The notes beneath the pieces were generated by a model. It was not told where the DNA came from, did no database searches, and worked only from the letters and a program-made list of their open reading frames with translations. Positions 1-7,304 of a DNA stretch of 51,842 nt are shown here, one piece after another. Where the stretch lies: NCBI GenBank assembly GCA_016189905.1, contig JACPRP010000029.1:1-51842 (forward strand), in the 5' to 3' direction. The stretch comes from Chloroflexota bacterium (lineage in GTDB: Bacteria; Chloroflexota; UBA6077; FW602-bin22; JACPRP01). The translations under genes were made by a program, and so were the position numbers. The stretch's first letter is position 1. The number at the start of each line of letters is the position of its first letter.

Positions 1-382
1 CCTTGAAGGTAAGGACCCTCATAGCCTCGTCAAGCGAAACCCATTTGACATCTTGCACCTCCCAGTCGTGTGCCGCTGTGTCCCCGCCGACGCACTCCAG
101 AAGGTAGAAATGCACCGTCTTGCGCACACGTGCCCGGTCACGGTTCGAGAAAAACCAGTAATCGCTCTCGCCGAGCTTGTCCATCACCCTCGCGTCGAGC
201 CCTGTTTCCTCTTTCACCTCGCGCCGCGCCGCCTGTTCCAGCCCCTCTCCAGGCTCGACAATCCCTTTCGCCAGTGATCACACTGACTTCCCCGTCAGGT
301 CCCTATGCGCCGTGATCGCCACATCGACGCTATCGTCCACCCGGCGATAAACAACGCCCCCGGCCGAGACCTGTCTCTTCAC
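1..382 (-). pseudogene. Nudix hydrolase, 3' part off the edge, interrupted by an in-frame TGA
   Basis: The minus strand encodes a Nudix (MutT-like) pyrophosphohydrolase that runs off the left edge. From a GTG at 382 the frame reads a typical Nudix first strand (VSAGGVVYRR), then meets TGA at 280-278, then continues in the same frame through a full Nudix box (GIVEPGE, then REVKEETGL) and a YWFFSN strand. The TGA sits just before SLAKG, where Nudix proteins usually have a conserved Trp (W-x-L-P-K-G), so a single TGG-to-TGA change explains it. TGA is clearly used as a stop elsewhere in this window (ATGA gene overlaps), so this is most likely a pseudogene or a base-call error rather than recoding. 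The substrate cannot be told. Confidence 0.75.
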
Positions 383-387
383 CGCCT

Positions 388-570
388 TCAATCATTGCCG
401 CCCTTTCTACGCACGCTAGGTATATTATGGATGATCGCACCCAATTGCGTCGCCTTGCCCGCGATCACGCGGTGTATATCCGCCGCGATTACCATCCCAA
501 TGAGCGACTCTCGATCTCGCGTGGCCCAGACAATATGGTAGAACAACCTCCAGTAGCTCGTTTCTGTTCC
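388..570 (-). pseudogene. Remnant of an IS200/REP-type tyrosine (Y1) transposase
   Basis: About 60 codons on the minus strand read YWRLFYHIVWATRDRE and then a helix rich in Ile/Ala, which matches the N-terminus of the Y1 transposases of the IS200/IS605 and REP-associated group. The frame stops at 388, before the HUH motif and the catalytic Tyr, and has no good start codon. It is therefore a dead fragment. It abuts the Nudix pseudogene start at 382. Assignment rests on recognising the N-terminal pattern only. Confidence 0.6.
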
Positions 571-573
571 TCA

Positions 574-657
574 TCATGCCTTCGGATGATGATCGCGCAT
601 CTCCTCCAACGTCTTTCTCGCGGCGCTATCCAGTTCAAATGCGAACCTGCGGGACAT
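574..657 (-). pseudogene. 27-codon N-terminal remnant of a helical (HTH/transposase-like) protein
   Basis: A strong Shine-Dalgarno (AAGGAGG, 667-673 read on the minus strand) precedes an ATG at 657. The peptide MSRRFAFELD followed by SAARKTLEEMRDHHPKA ends at a TGA that overlaps the next ATG. It resembles the first helices of HTH proteins linked to IS630-like elements, in which such a helix continues for more than 100 residues, so it looks truncated. Family assignment is weak. Together with the neighbouring Y1 fragment it marks a decayed insertion site. Bases 658-904 hold no gene I can support. Confidence 0.35.
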
Positions 658-904
658 AAGCGATAACCTCCTTAACCAGTCTACCGGGAGGACCGCAAGT
701 TCCGTTCCATAAACCGCGCTAGATTGTTAAAGTGCATTTCAGCGAGCGCGCCAATACAATCTTCAGCGGAAGGACCCGCTCAAGCGGGCTGGAGTAGGGA
801 GGAACCCAGCTTCCAGCGTGCCTTCGTTGACCTTGATCGACGGATTCAGCCCCGTGCGGAGACTGCCCAGCCGCTCGTGTTTCCACAATTGTTCATACAG
901 CACA

Positions 905-1654
905 TTAACGAAGATAGAATCTCGCGCGGGCTATGCAGAGTCCCCAGATTGAGCTGACGCCGACACGCTGCAGGGCGACCGTGCAGGATTCCAACGTTGC
1001 CCCGGTCGTACATACGTCGTCGATCAGAAGAACCTTCTTGCCGGCGATGGTCTTGTCGACAGAGTAGAAGGCGCCGCGCACGTTGGCGATGCGCCTTTGA
1101 GCAGGCAAGCTCATCTGGGAATCGGTCGGACGAATTCGATCTACACATCGCGCGACGACCGGCAGATTCAACGCCTTTCCGAGCTCGATGGCGAGCAACT
1201 CGGACTGATTGTATCCTCTCTCAGCCAAACGCGTCTGGTGTAGGGGCACAGGAACGACGATGTCCGCGTCGATCGGGCTCGCCTGAAGATAATTAAGCAG
1301 CAGATGCGCCAGCGGCTCTGCCAGATACTTCGCGTGCTTGTATTTGAACCGATGGATTGCGTCTCGCAAGGCACCCTCGAAGTAATAAGGGGCACGGATA
1401 CCGTGGATCTTCGGTCGCGTCTTATAGCAAAAGGCGCACACCTTCGTTCCCGCAGTGGGATAGCCACAAATCTGGCAGATCGGGTGCTCGACGTGAGGGA
1501 GCTGCGGAACACAGTCAGCGCAGAGCCAGGCGCCGCGCGTGGAGCAGCCGAAGCAGCGAGGGGGAAACAGCAGATCGAGGATGGGTCTGGCCCAATCTCC
1601 AGCGCTCGCCCGCAGAGCTTCGCTTCTCAAGCTCCACAGCTCGTTCAGAATCAT
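905..1654 (-). CDS. comF: ComF family phosphoribosyltransferase-like protein
   Basis: This 249-residue protein has the standard ComF layout. An N-terminal zinc ribbon contains paired cysteines (C34/C37, C45/C48, C60/C63, C73/C76), and a type I phosphoribosyltransferase domain ends with the PRPP-binding loop VLLIDDVCTTGAT (residues 208-220). ComF proteins are cytosolic and tied to DNA uptake and recombination in naturally competent bacteria, but the exact reaction is not established. The ATG overlaps the stop of the upstream DUF192 gene by four bases (ATGA), so the two are translationally coupled. Length and motifs are normal for the family. Confidence 0.9.
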   Translation of the reverse strand: MILNELWSLRSEALRASAGDWARPILDLLFPPRCFGCSTRGAWLCADCVPQLPHVEHPICQICGYPTAGTKVCAFCYKTRPKIHGIRAPYYFEGALRDAIHRFKYKHAKYLAEPLAHLLLNYLQASPIDADIVVPVPLHQTRLAERGYNQSELLAIELGKALNLPVVARCVDRIRPTDSQMSLPAQRRIANVRGAFYSVDKTIAGKKVLLIDDVCTTGATLESCTVALQRVGVSSIWGLCIARARFYLR

Positions 1655-2022
1655 TCGATCGTCTCGATTCTCAGCAGGTCGCCAATTCGCGTGCCCGTTC
1701 GTTCGATCTCGCCGGCTGGTAGCTCTATTGCAGACCTGGCACGGAAGATGTGGCGGCTGATGCGGAACGGCCTCAAGCGATTGCAGAGGTGCACGACCCG
1801 GGATTCGCGATCGAGAAACAGGACGTCGATAGGATAGGCCATGAAGAACGTGTGGACGCTCTGACAGGGCTGAAGGAGAAGGCCCTCCCCGGCCGCCAGG
1901 TGGCTGGTCCCTAACAGCCCTTTGAAGCGAAGCCAGAGGCTAGCGGCGATCCTACCTCTGTGCGCCAGGGTTACATCGCGCGTCGCGTTGACAAAGCTGT
2001 ACACCGTGGAGGAGCTTTGCAT
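1651..2022 (-). CDS. DUF192 family protein
   Basis: A 123-residue DUF192 protein. The family signature is visible as RFKGLLGT near the N-terminus, followed by GEGLLLQPC, SVHTFFMAYPIDVLFLD and a C-terminal LPAGEIERTG. DUF192 proteins are small beta-rich proteins of unknown function, often with a signal peptide, which this one lacks. I chose the ATG at 2022 because GGAG lies six bases upstream; an in-frame TTG at 2034 lies next to no better ribosome site. It forms a two-gene operon with comF. Function is unknown. Confidence 0.85.
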   Translation of the reverse strand: MQSSSTVYSFVNATRDVTLAHRGRIAASLWLRFKGLLGTSHLAAGEGLLLQPCQSVHTFFMAYPIDVLFLDRESRVVHLCNRLRPFRISRHIFRARSAIELPAGEIERTGTRIGDLLRIETIE

Positions 2023-2071
2023 TTTCAACTCCAATTCCCTCGATGTCGAGATGGGTTTGCTCTATTAAGCC

Positions 2072-2102
2072 ATATTAAGCTCTTGTTCAGGAGGTTTGTC
2101 AA
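2072..2102 (-). promoter_or_regulatory. Predicted sigma-70-type promoter for DUF192-comF
   Basis: On the minus strand a perfect -35 TTGACA (2102-2097) is followed after 18 bases by TTAATA, or after 19 by TAATAT (2077-2072). The DUF192 start codon lies about 50 bases downstream. Predicted from sequence only. Confidence 0.5.
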
Positions 2103-2114
2103 TAGGCTGAAAGC

Positions 2115-2143
2115 TTGAAAAGAGTGCGGTCATGTACTAAACT
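2115..2143 (+). promoter_or_regulatory. Predicted sigma-70-type promoter for the GAF/PAS kinase
   Basis: TTGAAA (2115-2120), a 17-base spacer, and TAAACT (2138-2143) lie about 150 bases before the kinase ATG at 2296. The leader contains a short hairpin (GTAGG / CCTAC, near 2162-2180). It is divergent from and nearly overlapping the promoter of the comF operon. Confidence 0.45.
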
Positions 2144-2295
2144 AAGACTGAGATGCAAATAAGTAGGTACACAAGCCTACCTCTGTAGACCTTTCGATCT
2201 TGCCGACTTGCAAGCCCGCGAGAGTCAATCGACGTCGGCGCTGGCTAAAGGATCGCCTTCTTTCATCCATAGATGACTGCGAAAGGAGTCGTTGG

Positions 2296-4203
2296 ATGCT
2301 CGCTGACGAGTCGATTAGCACGCAGATTGAAGCATCGATCGTCTTACCAGATTCGTTGACGTCGGACGAGAACAAGACCAAACAAGAGTTGATCGACGAA
2401 TTGAGGGAAATGCGCCAACGGGTTGCCGAATTGGTGGCGTGCGAGGCTAGGCCAGCGCGAATCCAGGAGGATTTGCGACAGCGGGTCGTCGAGCATGGGC
2501 AGGCAGCGGAAGGAGAGGCAGAGCTTGCCGAGGCGCTGCGGTCGATTAACGAGCGGCTGGCGGTGAGCGCGCTGGAGGCGAAAGAAGCAGCAGAGCGTGA
2601 GCAGGCATTGCGCGAGGAGATACAGGAGAGCCTGGCGCATATGAATACTCTGGTTCGGATATCGACGCAAGTCCTGGCGGAAAATACCATGGAAGGGGTG
2701 CTGCAACGCATCGTCGGCGCCGCACTAACGCTGACGGACGCCAGAATAGGCGTCTCAGGGCATGGATCCACAGATGGCCCTTTCACCATTGGCATGTCCT
2801 CCAACCCTGAAGGCGTAGGGCACTGCCCTATTGGCGAGACCTTCGCCGTCAACCAAGGAGGGGTGTATCTTGACCTGATCGAGAATGTGAGCTCCATTCG
2901 CTTAACGGATGAGGAGTTACGCGAGCATCCGTCCTGGTGGGGTTTGCCCTCGGAACACGTATCCCTGCGGGGATTGCTCGGAGCCCGTCTATTCAAGGAG
3001 GATGGCAAGGCCACGGGCTTGATAATGGTCTCCGACAAGCGCCAGGGAGATTTCACGGAAATGGACGAAGCCTTGCTAACGCAACTGGCCGCGCTGGCAT
3101 CGCTGCGTTTTCAGCAGATCGAGGCGCGGAACGCCGCTGAACGACGGGCAAAGGAGCTGGACGCTGTGCTATGGCAGTTACCCTCCGGCGTCATCATCGC
3201 CGAGGCCCCTTCAGGAAAGATCATACTCGGCAGCGAGCGGGTGGGCGATATCTGGCGCCAGCCCTTCGTTCCCCTCACCAGCATCAGGCAATACGACAAC
3301 TGGGAGGGCTTTCATCCGGAAGATAGCCGGCCGTACACGGCTGAGGAATGGCCCCTCGCACGCTCGATCACTACAGGCGAGATAGTGATAGACGAAGATA
3401 TCGATATCATCCGTGGCGATGGCACTCGGGGAACCATCAGCCTTAGCTCGGCGCCCGTTCGTGACGACGAGGGGAGAATCGTGGCCGGGGTCGTGGTTTT
3501 CACCGACATTACCGAGCGCAAGGAGGTCGATAGACTGCGTGAGGAGTACGTTTCCCTCGTCTCGCACGATCTACGCAATCCGCTTGCCAGCATAATGGGA
3601 TACGCCCAACTGGTGCGCCGTTTAATGGTTCAAAAGGGCCTCGAACAGGAGACCGCGAGCGCAGATAGCATACTGGAAAGCGCCAGGCGGATGAACGCGA
3701 TGATTCAGGACCTGGTGGAATCATCTCATCTCGAATCAGGTAGGTTGGAGATGCGCAAGGAGGTGACGGACATCCTGCACCTGGCCTGCGAGATCAATAA
3801 GCGCCTGAGCCCACTCGAAGATCAGACGCGCGTCCGCGTGGTATGCCCGGTGTGGGTGCCTCCGGTGGCAATCGATTCCAACCGCATCGAGCGGGCACTG
3901 ATGAATCTCATCACCAACGCGCTGAAATACTCGCCGACGGATGCCCCCGTGGTGGTCCAGATCAGACCGGGCGATGGTTGGGCCATCGTCTCGGTGTCTG
4001 ACGAGGGCATCGGAATCTCGCCTGAAGATCTGCCCCACCTTTTTCAGCGCTTCTATCGGGCAAAGACGGGAAAGAAAACTCAAGGTCTGGGGTTAGGCCT
4101 GTACATCGCCCGTCTCATCGTCGAGGCGCACGGCGGGCGCGTCTGGGTCGACAGCAAGCCTAATGGCGGCAGCACGTTCAGCTTCACCTTGCCGTTCGCT
4201 TAA
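2296..4203 (+). CDS. Soluble sensor histidine kinase, coiled coil-GAF-PAS-HisKA-HATPase
   Basis: I place the start at ATG 2296, with AAAGGAG seven bases upstream, rather than the in-frame ATG at 2200; this gives 635 residues. The order is: a Glu/Arg-rich coiled coil (about 30-110), a GAF domain (about 115-275), a PAS domain ending in VVVFTDITERKEVDRL (to about 415), a HisKA domain with phospho-acceptor H424 in VSHDLRNPLAS, and an HATPase_c domain with N box (NLITNALKYSP), G1 (DEGIGIS) and G2 (GLGLGLYIA). There are no membrane segments, so it should sense a cytosolic ligand or redox state. No response regulator lies next to it, so it is an orphan kinase whose partner cannot be told from here. 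Confidence 0.9.
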   Translation: MLADESISTQIEASIVLPDSLTSDENKTKQELIDELREMRQRVAELVACEARPARIQEDLRQRVVEHGQAAEGEAELAEALRSINERLAVSALEAKEAAEREQALREEIQESLAHMNTLVRISTQVLAENTMEGVLQRIVGAALTLTDARIGVSGHGSTDGPFTIGMSSNPEGVGHCPIGETFAVNQGGVYLDLIENVSSIRLTDEELREHPSWWGLPSEHVSLRGLLGARLFKEDGKATGLIMVSDKRQGDFTEMDEALLTQLAALASLRFQQIEARNAAERRAKELDAVLWQLPSGVIIAEAPSGKIILGSERVGDIWRQPFVPLTSIRQYDNWEGFHPEDSRPYTAEEWPLARSITTGEIVIDEDIDIIRGDGTRGTISLSSAPVRDDEGRIVAGVVVFTDITERKEVDRLREEYVSLVSHDLRNPLASIMGYAQLVRRLMVQKGLEQETASADSILESARRMNAMIQDLVESSHLESGRLEMRKEVTDILHLACEINKRLSPLEDQTRVRVVCPVWVPPVAIDSNRIERALMNLITNALKYSPTDAPVVVQIRPGDGWAIVSVSDEGIGISPEDLPHLFQRFYRAKTGKKTQGLGLGLYIARLIVEAHGGRVWVDSKPNGGSTFSFTLPFA

Positions 4204-4260
4204 TGGTGTAGCTCGTTAAGACTGGGGAAGCCCAATTTTATCACGCATAACTAACGGATA

Positions 4261-4431
4261 AACAGATGGAGATCGGCGGCAAATCAGAGGGCCGTGGCAT
4301 AATGATAAGCCGCCTCGGGCTTGGAGACCACGAGTACTGAACGAGCAAACGGATGGGGGTTGGCGGCAAATCAGAGGGTGATGGTGTAATGATAGACCGC
4401 CTCGGTCTTGGAGACCGAGGCGGTCTGAACG
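4261..4431. repeat. Two tandem, diverged copies of an ~84-base intergenic repeat
   Basis: Copy 1 (about 4261-4343) and copy 2 (about 4348-4431) share GGCGGCAAATCAGAGG, then TAATGATA, CCGCCTCGG, CTTGGAGACC and CTGAACG, with scattered changes. Each ends in a hairpin; it is perfect in copy 2 and decayed in copy 1. A related stretch (AACGGATAAACGGATGG) recurs at about 38177, pointing to a dispersed family. The stretch lies between convergent genes. Confidence 0.7.
4394..4426. terminator. Perfect 15-bp hairpin between convergent genes, possible bidirectional terminator
   Basis: AGACCGCCTCGGTCT, a 3-base loop (TGG), then its exact reverse complement. It lies between the convergent kinase and multiheme lipoprotein genes. 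No T-tract follows on either strand, so a terminator role is inferred from position and stem stability only. Confidence 0.5.
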
Positions 4432-4487
4432 TAGCGGAGAATTGTTTTGGATGAGATTGGGCTTAGCCGTCTAACGATGGCACATCG

Positions 4488-6515
4488 TCACTTCATGATG
4501 GCCGCGTTCGGCACCTCCCTGCCAGCCAGGTCTTTGTAGGAAAGCTGCAGCAGCATCACAGACCGCTTGAAGTTGTGAATCGCCGCACCAGATCCATCGC
4601 TGTTCTCAAGGCCTCGGACAAACCTGTAGTTATAGATGGCGTTCTTTTGCTTGTCGTTAGCCTTATTCAACGCGTCCTGCTCGAAGTAGGGATGGCCCTG
4701 CACTGGCTTGATTCCAGAGTCCGCTATCGCCTGCTGCAGAACCTTCAACAGTCCGGCCACCTCGGTCTGGACCCCCTCGACCTTGCCGTTACCGTCGTAG
4801 TCGGCTTTTGCTAGCAGGTTGAAGTCATCGATTCCTGAATGGCAGGACTGGCACGACGCCGTGTACTGAGTCTTGCCATCAGGGCTGACCATATTGAACG
4901 AGTGCTCTCCGACTTTCATCCGGTTGGGGTCTTTAGCATCGGCGATGGTAGGCCACATGTGGCACGTGACGCAAGGGCCGGGAGCAACGCCGCCGAAAAG
5001 TGGTGTCTCAGCGGCTGGGTCAGGGTTTTTGACCGGCGACATGCCGATCAGCATTCCGTGCGGCGAGTCCACGATCTTCTGTCCGTAATCTACGCCGCCC
5101 ACGTTACTCAGTAATTCAGCGGCTGTGCTGTAGTGAGGATAGGATCCCTTGGCGGCGTCCGCCGCCGTTGTGCGGCCGTTGTGGCACTCAGCGCAGGTGG
5201 CCGACAGGCCGAAGTCCTTATCGACGCTGGCTACCTCGACCGGCTTGCCGACGATGCGCAACTGGAACTTGTTGGCGTCAGAGTGAGGGTCGTGGCACAC
5301 GGAGCAGGTGGCCGTCTGCTTGCCGTTGCTCCACGACGCCGGCTCGGTGGGGTTGTTCAGGAACGAGATGTACCCTTCTCCCGAGTGACAGCGCACGCAG
5401 GCCTGGCGGGAGGGGCCCGTTGGGTAAGTCCAGGCCTGCGAGTCCGTCAGCGAGTGCTTCGCGCTTCTGAACTCGGTGCCCTTGATGTGGTGGCCGCCGC
5501 CGTCGTGGCACTGGTTGCACACCCCTTCGCCCAGGCTGGTGGCCATCGGCGCCTTCGATTCCACGTGGGCGGAGGCGGGGCCGTGGCAGGACTCGCATTG
5601 AATGTTCGACATCGCCTTCAACTGATCGGGAACCGCCGCCCAGTTGCCTTCGCCGCTTTGAATGCTGGTCAGGGCTGGAAACTTCCAGCCGGTCTGGGCC
5701 TGGACGTCGGCGAAGCCGCCGTTAGGTGTGCCGATGTAATAGCCGGTCGTGTGACAGCGGACACAGCCTTCGCCATAATGGCTGGTAGCGGGGTCTGCGC
5801 CGCCGTCGATCTCTCGCTTGAAGATTATGCTGTGGTTGGTTTCGGACCACTCCGCGACCTTGTCTCCGTGGCAGGTCTTGCAATTGCCATCGTCCACGCC
5901 GACGTAGGTGGCGGCCTGGACCTTCATCGATTGCATGGCGCTCTTGCCGGCGTCGTTGCCGACTACCAGGTCAATCTTGTACACGCCGGGCACATCGGGT
6001 ATGAAAGAGACTTCCTGCGCGTCCTTCTTGTCCAGCACGGCCTTAGACTTGCTCGGCTGGGACAAGGTCCACGCGTATGACTTCACGGTATCATTTGGCT
6101 CCGCCGCGGCGCCGCTGAGCGTCACTGGAACGCCGACAGGAACGTTCGATAATCCAGTAACTCCCATCGCCACCGTCGAGGTCGTTCCTGGCAGTGGGGC
6201 CTTGATCGCATGCGCATCGGCGGCATTCGCAGGCACCGGAACGATCTTGAGGACAGCTTCAGGTGGCCTTGCTGCCGGAGCGGGAGCAATGGCCGGCTTG
6301 GCAGCAGCCGCTGGCGTTGCGGCGGGCTTGGGGGCCTCCGAAGCCGGTTTCGCCGTGGGCGATGAACCGGTTTTAGGCGCCTCGGTCGTGGCCTCTGATT
6401 TCGGCGTCGCAGTCGGCGTAGAGACCTCTTGTGTACACCCCATCAGCACCGCGAGCGCCACCGACGTGATTGCCAGGAAGATCAACGATCGCCTGACATG
6501 TCTTATCGACAACAC
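4488..6515 (-). CDS. Nine-heme c-type cytochrome lipoprotein with a PKD/Ig-like domain
   Basis: I start at GTG 6515, preceded by AAGGAGG with good spacing; this gives 675 residues. The signal peptide ends in a lipobox (VLMGC), so the mature protein should be lipid-anchored outside the membrane. Next come an Ala/Pro/Thr-rich linker (about 70 residues), a beta-sandwich domain of PKD/Ig type (with SYAWTLSQP and VPGVYKIDLVV), and then a long domain with nine CXXCH heme c sites: CKTCH, CVRCH, CESCH, CNQCH, CVRCH, CSVCH, CAECH, CVTCH, CQSCH. It resembles the cytochrome c554-like multiheme proteins. It is the last gene of the respiratory run and probably the outermost electron carrier. The terminal acceptor is not known. 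Confidence 0.88.
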   Translation of the reverse strand: MLSIRHVRRSLIFLAITSVALAVLMGCTQEVSTPTATPKSEATTEAPKTGSSPTAKPASEAPKPAATPAAAAKPAIAPAPAARPPEAVLKIVPVPANAADAHAIKAPLPGTTSTVAMGVTGLSNVPVGVPVTLSGAAAEPNDTVKSYAWTLSQPSKSKAVLDKKDAQEVSFIPDVPGVYKIDLVVGNDAGKSAMQSMKVQAATYVGVDDGNCKTCHGDKVAEWSETNHSIIFKREIDGGADPATSHYGEGCVRCHTTGYYIGTPNGGFADVQAQTGWKFPALTSIQSGEGNWAAVPDQLKAMSNIQCESCHGPASAHVESKAPMATSLGEGVCNQCHDGGGHHIKGTEFRSAKHSLTDSQAWTYPTGPSRQACVRCHSGEGYISFLNNPTEPASWSNGKQTATCSVCHDPHSDANKFQLRIVGKPVEVASVDKDFGLSATCAECHNGRTTAADAAKGSYPHYSTAAELLSNVGGVDYGQKIVDSPHGMLIGMSPVKNPDPAAETPLFGGVAPGPCVTCHMWPTIADAKDPNRMKVGEHSFNMVSPDGKTQYTASCQSCHSGIDDFNLLAKADYDGNGKVEGVQTEVAGLLKVLQQAIADSGIKPVQGHPYFEQDALNKANDKQKNAIYNYRFVRGLENSDGSGAAIHNFKRSVMLLQLSYKDLAGREVPNAAIMK

Positions 6516-6644
6516 TGGTACACCTCCTTGTATGAATTGGATCCAATCGAGGATCACGGTCTCGCTCATCTGAGATCAGATGACAGCGGGCACAGAGCAC
6601 ATCGACAAATCCACATCCCTCCTTTCACGCCGCTACCGCATCCC

Positions 6645-7304
6645 TTAATCTTCGATGCGTATCAACCCTCTGCGGATCGCGTACTTGATCAGATCTGTTC
6701 TGGAGTGGATACCAAGCTTCTCCATCACGTTGGCGCGGTGGCCCATCACCGTTTTGACGCTAAGGCAAAGGAGATCGGCAATCTCCTGGTTGCTGTGGCC
6801 CTCGGCCACCAGCTTCAGGACCTGCTGTTCGCGGTCGGAGAGTCGGTCGTACACGTGTTCTTGCTCGGTCTCCGGCCTCCGTGCCACGCAGCCGTCAATG
6901 ACCATCTGCGCTACCGATGGGTCTAGGAAAGACTGGCCGCTATGGACAGCCCGTACTGCCGTCACCAGGTCGGTCCCCGCCGCCTTCTTGAGCACGTAGC
7001 CCGATGCGCCAGCCTTGAGCACAGGAAAGACATATTCTTTGTTGCCGTATTGCGTGAGAATCAGCACCTTGCTATCGGGGCTTAACTTTTTGATCTCGAT
7101 TGTCGCCTCGAGACCACCAAGACCGGGCATCGCCAGATCCATCAGCACGACGTCGGGATGGAGCTCGCACACCCGATCGATCCCTTTCCTCCCATCGCTT
7201 GCCTCGCCGACGACCTCGATGTCGTCGTACAAAGAAAGCAACGCTTTGATGCCATCACGTAGAATCGTGTGGTCATCGACTAGAAGCACTCTTATCTTCG
7301 GCAT
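6645..7304 (-). CDS. NarL/FixJ-family response regulator
   Basis: A 219-residue regulator. The receiver domain has the acidic pair (VDDH), phospho-acceptor Asp in VVLMDLAMPG, Thr in LILTQYG, and Lys in VLKKAAG. The C-terminal LuxR-type HTH is intact (LSDREQQVLKLVAEG, NQEIADLLCLSVKTV). The ATG at 7304 has AAGGGG eight bases upstream and lies inside the end of the kinase gene (32-base overlap), so this is the cognate regulator of that kinase. It should bind DNA and control transcription. The cytochrome operon it sits in is the obvious candidate target, by inference. Confidence 0.92.
   Translation of the reverse strand: MPKIRVLLVDDHTILRDGIKALLSLYDDIEVVGEASDGRKGIDRVCELHPDVVLMDLAMPGLGGLEATIEIKKLSPDSKVLILTQYGNKEYVFPVLKAGASGYVLKKAAGTDLVTAVRAVHSGQSFLDPSVAQMVIDGCVARRPETEQEHVYDRLSDREQQVLKLVAEGHSNQEIADLLCLSVKTVMGHRANVMEKLGIHSRTDLIKYAIRRGLIRIED

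Noticed and set aside
724..957. A 77-codon plus-strand frame and an open minus-strand stretch (about 740-900) downstream of comF.
   Set aside because: No ribosome site, no family resemblance, and antisense or 3' to comF.
5133..6080. A 315-codon open frame on the plus strand, antisense to the 9-heme cytochrome.
   Set aside because: Its composition (Val/Ala/Gly/Arg/His runs) is the antisense image of a GC-rich gene, and the opposite strand has nine CXXCH motifs and a clear lipoprotein signal.
6580..6594. A CARCH (CXXCH-like) codon string on the minus strand just upstream of the 9-heme gene.
   Set aside because: It is in a short frame that continues out of phase into the cytochrome gene and has no signal peptide. 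It may be a remnant of the CxxC-x-x-I-x-D module found on some response regulators, but about 30 codons are too few to support a call.
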